Assembly: GCA_029821735.1 (NCBI GenBank)
Contig: JALGSU010000025.1
Location: 62,001-126,000 of the forward strand
Source of the DNA: Candidatus Zipacnadia bacterium
GTDB taxonomy: Bacteria; Armatimonadota; Zipacnadia; Zipacnadales; UBA5352
Length of the DNA stretch: 64,000 nucleotides
Direction: 5' to 3'
Shown here piece after piece: positions 1 through 6,974 of this stretch. Made by a program: the position numbers and the translations under genes. Each line of letters begins with the position of its first letter. Within the stretch, counting starts at the first letter, position 1. The notes beneath the pieces were generated by a model. That model saw only the letters and a program-made list of their open reading frames with translations. It had not been told where the DNA came from and ran no database searches.

Positions 1-1
1 G

Positions 2-919
2 AAGTCGGTGAAGGACCTGCTCTATCTGCTGGTCGACCTGACCAGCAAGGGCGTCAACTATTTGCTGAACGTCGGGCCGACTGCCGAGGGCGAGATTCCG
101 CAGCCGAGTGTCGAGTTGCTTGAGGCGATCGGTGAGTGGATGGCCGTGAATTCAGACGCGATCTATGGGACGAACCCGAGTCCGTTCCCGTATGAGATGC
201 AGTGGGGGCGGACGACCGCCAAGGACAACATGCTCTACCTGCTGCTGTTCGACTGGCCGAGCGAGTTCCGCCTGTCGGGTCTGCGCAATCAGGTCAAGCG
301 CGCGTATCTGCTGGCCGATCCAGACACCGACATCGCGGTAACGCAGAGCCATGACGCGGCGACCGACCAGCATCTGCTGCAACTCGCGCTGCCTGCCGAC
401 GCACCGGACGAGCTTGTCAGCGTGGTCGCAGTCGAGCTCGACGGACCGGCGGATGTGCACCCCATCCCCCAGCAGCAGTCCAGCGGCGCGGTGGCGCTGC
501 CTGCGCACCTGGCGCAGATGCACAAGGCTGAGGGCTCGGAGATGACGCTGAGCAACACCGGCGTGGCCGCGATGTGGAAGGACACTGATGACTGGCTGTC
601 GTGGGAGTTCATGGTGGATCGGCCCGGCGAGTTCGATGTGCGGTTCATTTTGGGGACGCTCGCGCATCGGCGCTCATCAGCCGCCGGACACAGCGTCACG
701 GTCGCCGTTGACGGCCAATCGGTCGGCGGCGTGCTCACCAATGATGAGGATGTGGACACGCCGCGCGCGCAGTATTTCCCCGAGCATGCGACGACGCTGG
801 GGCGGGTGACGCTGGCCGCGCCGGGGAGCTATGAGATCAGCGTGCGCGCCGACGCAATCGACGATTCTGCGGCGCATGGTCTGACGATGGCGTCGCTGGA
901 GCTTGTACCCGCCAACTAA
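2..919 (+). CDS. Alpha-L-fucosidase (GH29), C-terminal part, 5' truncated by window edge
   Basis: The reading frame is open from base 2, so the gene begins upstream. The first ~60 residues carry the end of a GH29 catalytic barrel: KGVNYLLNVGPTAEG followed by a helix 'LLEAIGEWM' and 'NSDAIYGT', a signature of bacterial alpha-L-fucosidases. The remaining ~240 residues form beta-rich C-terminal modules, the last resembling a carbohydrate-binding or beta-sandwich domain (alternating strands, 'WEFMVDRPGEFDVRF'). The enzyme would release terminal L-fucose from glycans by a retaining mechanism. The nucleophile Asp and any signal peptide lie outside the window. It ends 23 bases before the aminotransferase gene and may head the same operon. 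Confidence 0.85.
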   Translation, partial: KSVKDLLYLLVDLTSKGVNYLLNVGPTAEGEIPQPSVELLEAIGEWMAVNSDAIYGTNPSPFPYEMQWGRTTAKDNMLYLLLFDWPSEFRLSGLRNQVKRAYLLADPDTDIAVTQSHDAATDQHLLQLALPADAPDELVSVVAVELDGPADVHPIPQQQSSGAVALPAHLAQMHKAEGSEMTLSNTGVAAMWKDTDDWLSWEFMVDRPGEFDVRFILGTLAHRRSSAAGHSVTVAVDGQSVGGVLTNDEDVDTPRAQYFPEHATTLGRVTLAAPGSYEISVRADAIDDSAAHGLTMASLELVPAN

Positions 920-942
920 GTTCCACCACGGGAGTGATATGG

Positions 943-2121
943 ATGCCGAACTCAAGCGACGAGCCGATCCGTGACTACCCCGGCCTGCCGCCCTTGGGCG
1001 GATGGTTCACTGACGAGGAAGTCGACGCGATCGGGGAGTGCTTGCGCGACTCGATGAACTGGCGCCAGGGCTTTGGCGGCGCGGAGATCGGCCAGTTCGA
1101 GGAGGCCTTCGCGGAGTATTGCGGGGTCAAGCACGCGATCGCGCTGAACTCGTGTGGCACCGGACTGGACATCAGCCTGATGGTGCTGGACATCGAGCCG
1201 GGTGATGAGGTGATCAGCCCGGCGATCACTTTCCGCGCGACGCATCACGCGGTGATAGGCCAGGGCGCGGAACTCGTCATGTGCGAGATCGACCCGGCGA
1301 CCTTCAACCTCGACCCGGCAGACGTCGAGGCGCGCATGACCGACAAGACGCGCGCTATATTGGCGGTGCACAACAACGGGCTGTCGGCGTACATGGACGA
1401 ACTGGAAGAGATCACGCAGCGCCATCCGCACCCGAAGTATGGTCCGCCCAAGATCATCGGGGATGCTGCGCGCGGCTGTGGCGCAGGATACAAGGGTACC
1501 AAGGTGGGGAAGATGGGCTGGATGAACATCTTCAGCTTCCAGACCTCCAAGAACATGACCACTCTCGGTGAGGGCGGCATGCTCACCACCGACGACGATG
1601 AGGTCGCGCGGCGAGCACGGGGCATTCGCGCCTTCGGCGCGGGCGAGGGCGTGTGGGGCACCAACTACCGCATGACCCGCCTGCAGGGAGCGGTCGGGCT
1701 GGTGCAGCTGCGGCGTCTCGACGAGATGAACGATCTTCGCCGCGACCGCGCTCAGCGGATGACCGAACTGCTGGGCGATACTCCCGGCCTCACGCTGCCC
1801 TCCGAGCCGGAGGGTTGCCACCACATCTACTACGGGTACACGATCATGGTGCCCGAGGAGTGGGCCGGCGAGGGGCGTCAGAAGCTCATGGACTGGCTGC
1901 AGGCCGAGCGCGGCGTGGGCACGGTGGTCATGAACAACCCGACCTACAAGCAGGACAAGCTCATCGCGACGCTGGGCTGGGGCCCCGAGGACGTGCCGAT
2001 CAGCGAACTGACCGGCGAGCGACTCTTCTGCCTGAGCCTGCATCCGTTGATGACCGACGATGACCTGGAGTATATCGCGGCGGCCATGCGCGAGGGCGTG
2101 TCGGTTGTCGCGGACGGTTGA
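943..2121 (+). CDS. DegT/DnrJ/EryC1/StrS-family PLP-dependent aminotransferase
   Basis: A 392-residue fold-type I aminotransferase of the sugar (DegT/AHBA synthase) family. Visible features are the N-terminal 'EFxxxFAEYCGVKHAIALNSCGTGLD' type segment, 'DEVISPAITFRATHHAV' and the Schiff-base lysine K203 in 'FQTSKNMTTLGEGG'. The ATG at 943 is preferred over GTG 934 because GGAG at 931-934 sits 8 bases before it. Family members transaminate keto-sugars, usually nucleotide-linked, or act as PLP dehydratases. No nucleotide-sugar synthesis genes lie nearby, and the neighbours are a Gfo/Idh/MocA oxidoreductase and glycan enzymes. Oxidation followed by amination, or the reverse catabolic direction, on a free sugar is therefore plausible. 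The substrate cannot be read from sequence. Confidence 0.88.
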   Translation: MPNSSDEPIRDYPGLPPLGGWFTDEEVDAIGECLRDSMNWRQGFGGAEIGQFEEAFAEYCGVKHAIALNSCGTGLDISLMVLDIEPGDEVISPAITFRATHHAVIGQGAELVMCEIDPATFNLDPADVEARMTDKTRAILAVHNNGLSAYMDELEEITQRHPHPKYGPPKIIGDAARGCGAGYKGTKVGKMGWMNIFSFQTSKNMTTLGEGGMLTTDDDEVARRARGIRAFGAGEGVWGTNYRMTRLQGAVGLVQLRRLDEMNDLRRDRAQRMTELLGDTPGLTLPSEPEGCHHIYYGYTIMVPEEWAGEGRQKLMDWLQAERGVGTVVMNNPTYKQDKLIATLGWGPEDVPISELTGERLFCLSLHPLMTDDDLEYIAAAMREGVSVVADG

Positions 2122-2148
2122 GCCAACCTGACTCGGAGAGGTGAGATC

Positions 2149-3138
2149 ATGCCACTGAACTGGGCGATCATCGGGTGCGGCGACATCTCGTACAAGCGCG
2201 TCGCGCCAGCCATCGTGGAGGATCCGGCCAGCGAGATGGTCGCGTTCTTCTCCAATACCGCCGAGCGCGCCGAGGAGATGCGCGAGCGTTTCGGCGCCCG
2301 GCGGGCTTACTCGGATCTCGCCGCGCTGCTGGCGGATGACGAGGTGGAAGCGGTGTATCTGGGCAGTCCCCACCCGCGGCATCTCGAGGAGACCGTTGCC
2401 GCCGCGGAGGCCGGCAAGCATGTGCTGAGCGAGAAGCCGATGGCTGTGACCGCCGAGGAGTGCCGGGGCATGATCGACGCGTGCGCCTCCAACGGCGTCT
2501 CGCTCGGGGTGGCATACTACCGGCGTTGGTACCCGAAAGCGCGGAAGATCAAAGAGCTGATCGACGATGGCGCGATCGGCGTGCCGATCCGGGCGCGCGT
2601 CATGATCGGCGGACGCTGGACCCTCGAGCGTGGGCACTGGAAGTACTGGCGCGTGGGGGCTGCGGCGGGCGGGGGCGCACTCATGGACGTTGGCAGCCAC
2701 CGGCTCGATCTGATCTGCTACTGGCTGGGCGAGCCGAAGCGCGTGGCCGGGATGACCAGCGATCTGGTCATGGGCCTGGAAGTGCCGGACACCGAGACGC
2801 TGATTTGCGAGATGGCGAACGGCTGCCACCTCACCTGCGAATGCCAGTGGAATATGCACAACGGCTCCGACGTGATGGAGATCCACGGGACCGAGGGCTC
2901 GATCAACGCCACGCCGTTCGATGGCGACACGCTGATGCTCGACCGCTCTGGTGAGCAGACCCCGATCGAGCTTGCGCCCAAGGCAGAGAACGTGCACCTG
3001 CCGCTGGTGGCGTCGTTCGCGGAGCGAGTGGGCGCTGGGGAGCCGCCGGAATTCGACGGCGTGGACGGCATGCAGGCCAGTCGCATCATCGACGGCGCCT
3101 GCCGCAGCGCGCACAGCGGGCGCTGGGAAGACGCCTGA
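2149..3138 (+). CDS. Gfo/Idh/MocA-family NAD(P)-dependent oxidoreductase
   Basis: A 329-residue cytoplasmic dehydrogenase. The N-terminal Rossmann fold starts with 'WAIIGCGDIS' (residues 5-13). The EKP motif (residues 95-97, catalytic Lys 96) follows at the usual spacing. The C-terminal alpha/beta substrate domain includes 'GGALMDVGSHRLDLICYWLG', with the usual GGG/D-x-G-x-H catalytic segment near residues 173-185. It lies 27 bases downstream of the aminotransferase with its own Shine-Dalgarno sequence (gagagg), so the two are probably co-transcribed. The family oxidises or reduces hydroxyls on sugars and inositols. With the aminotransferase it could form an oxidation/transamination pair on a sugar. 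Family assignment is firm; the substrate is not inferable. Confidence 0.9.
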   Translation: MPLNWAIIGCGDISYKRVAPAIVEDPASEMVAFFSNTAERAEEMRERFGARRAYSDLAALLADDEVEAVYLGSPHPRHLEETVAAAEAGKHVLSEKPMAVTAEECRGMIDACASNGVSLGVAYYRRWYPKARKIKELIDDGAIGVPIRARVMIGGRWTLERGHWKYWRVGAAAGGGALMDVGSHRLDLICYWLGEPKRVAGMTSDLVMGLEVPDTETLICEMANGCHLTCECQWNMHNGSDVMEIHGTEGSINATPFDGDTLMLDRSGEQTPIELAPKAENVHLPLVASFAERVGAGEPPEFDGVDGMQASRIIDGACRSAHSGRWEDA

Positions 3139-3157
3139 CCGACGGGAGGGACTGCCC

Positions 3158-4270
3158 GTGGATGTCGATGCCAAGCTCCACGTGCCGGGCGAGTTCGACG
3201 TGGTCTCGTGGGAGATGCCTGACTTCGTGGGCGACTTCACGCAGATGGACTACGGCGACCCCGCGGCCTCGCGGCTGGCCGAGCTGCGCGAGGAGTTCGC
3301 GGTCGACGAGATCATCGCCGGCTGCGATGACGAACTGGAGGCGCTGCTCGCACTGAAACGTTGGGTGCGCAGTCGCTGGGACCACGGCTGGTGCCCGGCC
3401 TTCGACACAGTCACCGACGCCCTCGACATTCTGCGCGAGGCGCAGCGTGGCGAGAGCTTCTCGTGCGGGTTCTACGCAACCGTCCTCGTCGCGTGCGCCA
3501 CGATCCTCGGCTGGCCGTCCCGGAAGATCAACGTGGGCCTCGGCGACTGCAGTTTCCCGCGCGACTGGCGCGTGGGCAACGTCGGCCACTCGGTGCCGGA
3601 AATCTGGTGCAACGACCTCGCGAAATGGGTCATGCTCGACCCCGACATCAACGGTCACTACCTGCGCGACGGCGTGCCGCTGAGCGCGCTGGAGATCGGT
3701 CAGGCGTGGCTCGACGGCGATGGCGACGAGGTGCAGCTTGTGCTGGAGGAGCCGCGCTTCGTTTTGCCCAGTGAGCGATCGCTTGAGGTGGTCCGGGGCA
3801 GGGGAGACGTGCCTGCCGATTTCGACCAGCGCCAGTGCCAGCTGATGTTCGACCGCTTCACGCGCAACGATGTTCTGGACTACTACGCGCGGCTGACGGT
3901 CAATGGTCGCGAGTGGCTGGACCCGCGCTGCCCGCCGACGTTCGTGCGGCACTTCAACCCCTACGGCGGCAACCGGTGGACCTCGCATCTGCCCGACGTG
4001 TACTGGTCGGTGAACTTGACGCGTATCGTCGCAGCGGGTGCATGGGATGAGTCCGGCGCGCGACTCGCGATCTCCCTCGAACACTGTATGCCCTGGTTCG
4101 ATCACTTCGAGGCGCGCATCGATGGTGGCGACTGGGAGCGATGCGAGCAGACGTTCACCTGGCCGATGCACGATGCCATCAACTCACTGGCGTGTCGGGC
4201 GGTCAACGTGCAGGGACGGCCCGGCCCACAGGCCCGGATCGATGTCGCTTACTCACCGGCGCGCTGGTAG
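3158..4270 (+). CDS. Transglutaminase-like (papain-fold) domain protein
   Basis: A 370-residue protein. The frame is open far upstream, but GTG 3158 with GGGAGGG at 3144-3150 (7-base spacing) is the supported start and avoids a 190-base overlap with the preceding gene. A transglutaminase-core catalytic triad is recognisable: Cys103 in 'SFSCGFYATVLVACATILG', His144 in 'GHSVPEIW' and Asp161 in 'VMLDPDINGHY'. No signal peptide or membrane segment is visible, so it is probably cytoplasmic. The C-terminal ~170 residues look beta-rich and are unassigned. Bacterial members act as peptidases, amidases or cross-linkers. In this operon of sugar enzymes an amidase or deglycosylation-linked role is conceivable but unproven. 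Confidence 0.75.
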   Translation: MDVDAKLHVPGEFDVVSWEMPDFVGDFTQMDYGDPAASRLAELREEFAVDEIIAGCDDELEALLALKRWVRSRWDHGWCPAFDTVTDALDILREAQRGESFSCGFYATVLVACATILGWPSRKINVGLGDCSFPRDWRVGNVGHSVPEIWCNDLAKWVMLDPDINGHYLRDGVPLSALEIGQAWLDGDGDEVQLVLEEPRFVLPSERSLEVVRGRGDVPADFDQRQCQLMFDRFTRNDVLDYYARLTVNGREWLDPRCPPTFVRHFNPYGGNRWTSHLPDVYWSVNLTRIVAAGAWDESGARLAISLEHCMPWFDHFEARIDGGDWERCEQTFTWPMHDAINSLACRAVNVQGRPGPQARIDVAYSPARW

Positions 4271-4295
4271 AGGCAACTGACGGAGGCGATGACGC

Positions 4296-5222
4296 ATGCA
4301 GCCCGCGACCAGCCAGACCAATCGCGAGAAGCTCTTCTTCTGCTACTTCATGGACTGCCAGACGCCGCAGAAGCCCGGCGGCGGCAAGGACCAGACGTGG
4401 GACATCGCCGAGCGCGCGGTACGGGGCATCGTGGAGTTGTTTCAGGAGCGCGGGTTGATCCGCGCGCTTGGATTGTGCTCGGAGCCCGAAGTCATGGCCC
4501 GGCAGGCGAAGATGTTCCGCGAAACCGCCGAAGCCGGCGCGTGGCAGGCGCTGCATTTCCAGGTGCGCGGCTACCGGCCGCCGGGGGCGAGTGAGGACTA
4601 CGACTGGGAGCGGATGCTGACCTACTATGAGTATGATGAGCAACGCGAAGATCATTGGGAGCAAGCATTCGGGGCTTTTACCGAGGACTTCGGCGCCTGC
4701 TGCGCGCATGCGAACGACTACACCTTCCCGATCCTCGACGATCTGGGGTTCCGCCAGAGCTACTGCTCGGGAGCCGGTCGATACAACCCTGAGAACGGTC
4801 ACCTGTGGTGGGGGGCGTTCCCGCATTCGCACCACGCGTCGAGCAAGTCGCGGCTGGTGTGCGGCGACCTGGAGCTATACGAGTTCACGCTCACGCGGAC
4901 GCTGGTGCCCGAGCCGGTTGGCGACACCGGCAACTGGATGACGACCGACTTCCGGGCTGAGTATGAGCGAGATTTCGGCTCGACGATGGCCATCGCCGAA
5001 GCCAGCGTGCGGGACATGATGCTGCGCGACCATCCGATTCTGTATGTCCACGCGCCCACGCACAACACGTGGGACGTCGGCAATCGCAGTAGCGGGCGGC
5101 GCAAGGCCATCGAGACGACCATCGACGTGGCATACGCGCTTGCGGAGAAGCTCGGCCTGGAGCTGGTTCCCGCGAGCCTCAAGGACATGCACGACGAAGC
5201 GGATCGCCTGAACGCCTACTGA
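4296..5222 (+). CDS. Putative polysaccharide-deacetylase-like protein
   Basis: A 308-residue cytoplasmic protein starting at ATG 4296, with GGAGG at 4282-4286 (9-base spacing). The opening 'LFFCYFMDCQTPQKPGG', with Asp in the first strand, resembles the start of the NodB/deacetylase beta/alpha barrel. Histidine-rich stretches follow ('FPHSHHASSKSRL' and 'ILYVHAPTHNTWD'), which could supply metal ligands. A full NodB motif set (HxxxH) is not clear. It lies between the transglutaminase-like gene and a second deacetylase-like gene with 25-base or shorter gaps, so it belongs to the operon. The fold assignment is an inference from weak motifs, and it may be an uncharacterised family specific to this lineage. 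Confidence 0.5.
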   Translation: MQPATSQTNREKLFFCYFMDCQTPQKPGGGKDQTWDIAERAVRGIVELFQERGLIRALGLCSEPEVMARQAKMFRETAEAGAWQALHFQVRGYRPPGASEDYDWERMLTYYEYDEQREDHWEQAFGAFTEDFGACCAHANDYTFPILDDLGFRQSYCSGAGRYNPENGHLWWGAFPHSHHASSKSRLVCGDLELYEFTLTRTLVPEPVGDTGNWMTTDFRAEYERDFGSTMAIAEASVRDMMLRDHPILYVHAPTHNTWDVGNRSSGRRKAIETTIDVAYALAEKLGLELVPASLKDMHDEADRLNAY

Positions 5223-5245
5223 TCGCTATGCCCGGGAGAGCGCCC

Positions 5246-6969
5246 ATGCCTGCACCAGTCCTGCTGATCACTGCGCGTGACGAGCAGCGTCCGCTTGATG
5301 CGTATCTCGATGAGATCCTGCTGGCCGAGGGCTACAACCTGTGCGAGCACGTCGACGCCCGTGACGGTCTGGCCGCTGCGGACCTGGTGGGCCGCGCTCT
5401 GGTCATCGTCTCAGCAGGCGGCGCAGCAGCTCTGGACCTGCAACTGCTCGTCGACTACCTGGAGGTGGGCGGCCGGGCGATCATCGTCCAGCCCCCTCGA
5501 CAGTGGGGCCCGACTTTCGGGCTGACGCCGCGTTCGGTGACATACTCAACGGTGCGCGACGGGTATCTGCAGATCAGCGGCGAGCATCCGTGGGTGGCCG
5601 ATCTGCCCGCGCTGGACCTGCAGTGCCCCGGCGAGGCGCATGTGTATGAGACCGAATCTGCGGAGTTGCTGGCGGTCATTGCCGGGCAACTGAGCATGGC
5701 GACGGGCTTTCCGGCAGTCACGCTTGCGCAGGTGGGCGAGGGCGCGGCAGTGGTCTTCACGTACGACATCACGCAGTGTATTGTCGCCCTGCACCAGGGC
5801 CGCATTGCCAATGCCAGCAACGGTTCTGACCCGGACGCGAATCGCGATGGCAAGTTCACCGGGGACGACCTGTTCGAGGGCATGCGCGAATACCACCTGC
5901 GCCACGTGCCGCAGGCGGATGTGCATCAGGACCTGCTGGTGCGAGCGATCAGGGGACTGACCGCCGAGGGCCTGCCACTCCCGAGGCTGTGGCACTTCCC
6001 GCATTCCGCCCCTGGTCTGCTGCTCGTCGATGGCGATGGCGACAGCATGATCTGGGAGGATCTCGAGTGGACCGTCGAAACCTGCGAGCGGTACGGCGCC
6101 CACTTCAGTTTCTTCCTCATGGACGCGCAGATCGCGGAGTTCGACCCGGCTGCCGTCCGGGAGGTGCGCGAGCGCGGGCACGCTTTCGGGCCGCACCCGT
6201 GGGCGGTCTTCCAGCCGACGCCCGAAGAATGGCGTGCGGAGATCGAGCGCATCACCGGGGACTTTGAGCGGGCCTTCGGTTTCCGCGGACGGACGCTGCG
6301 CGCGCATAGCTGCATCTTCCCCGGCTACGATGAGACGCCCTCACGAGCGGCTACCGCTTCCAGTCGGGGTACCTGAATGGCAGCGCCCTGCCGGCGCGAT
6401 TCGTGGACCGCAACGGCGATGTGATGGATTGCTGGGAGCAGTCAACGGTGCACGGGGATGACACGCTGTGGACCACCAAGACGATGCTGCCTCCGCACTC
6501 GGAGGAGCAGTGCATCGAGCTGTCGCTAGGAGTGATGCGCGAGCTGGCGGTGCTCTATCACGGGGTCTATCACCCCTACTTCCACCCGATCAATCTGGGT
6601 GGCCGGGGGGCGGTGCCGACGCCGCGCTGGTTCGAGATGGTCCTCGAGGAAGCGGCGTGCCTGGGCATGCCCGCCCCGAGCTGCGAGGAGTGGCTTGACT
6701 TCAGCGACGCCCGACGGGCCGCCCGGGTTGGCGAGGTCACATGGGACGCCGACACGCTGCGGTTTTCGCTGACGAGCGAACTCGCGGTCAAGGCCCTGAC
6801 GATTCTGCTGCCGCCGCACGCGGGAGCCACGCCCGTGACGGCGGAGGTGGATGGCGAGCCGGTCATCCTCATCCGCGTTCCCCATGAGAAGCTCGGGTGG
6901 ACCGCGCTCGAACTGGACCTGTGCGCAGGCCAGACGGTCAGCGTCTCCGCTACGTGGGCGTCCGCCTGA
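5246..6969 (+). CDS. GATase-like plus polysaccharide-deacetylase-like protein, frameshifted near 6340
   Basis: A composite gene in two frames. The first part (5246 to ~6340) holds an N-terminal alpha/beta domain resembling class I glutamine-amidotransferase/ThuA-like folds ('PVLLITARDEQ', 'ALVIVSAGG', 'VDYLEVGGRAIIVQPP'). A NodB-like barrel follows ('LLVDGDGDSM', 'GAHFSFFLM', 'REVRERGHAFGPHPW', 'RTLRAHSCIFPGYDE'). The coding frame then jumps: from about 6346 the other frame continues sensibly with 'SGYRFQSGYLNG' to the stop at 6969. The switch must lie within 6334-6345, and the total length is 3n+2. ATG 5246 is preferred over ATG 5228 because GGGAG at 5234-5238 precedes it. Its likely role is as a carbohydrate deacetylase or related hydrolase. 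Whether the break is real or an assembly error cannot be decided here. Confidence 0.65.
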
Positions 6970-6974
6970 CCGGG

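Noticed and set aside
952..3240. 762-codon open frame on the minus strand
   Set aside because: It lies antisense to the well-recognised aminotransferase and oxidoreductase genes; its translation is Arg/His/Ala rich with no motif. It is a product of high GC third positions.
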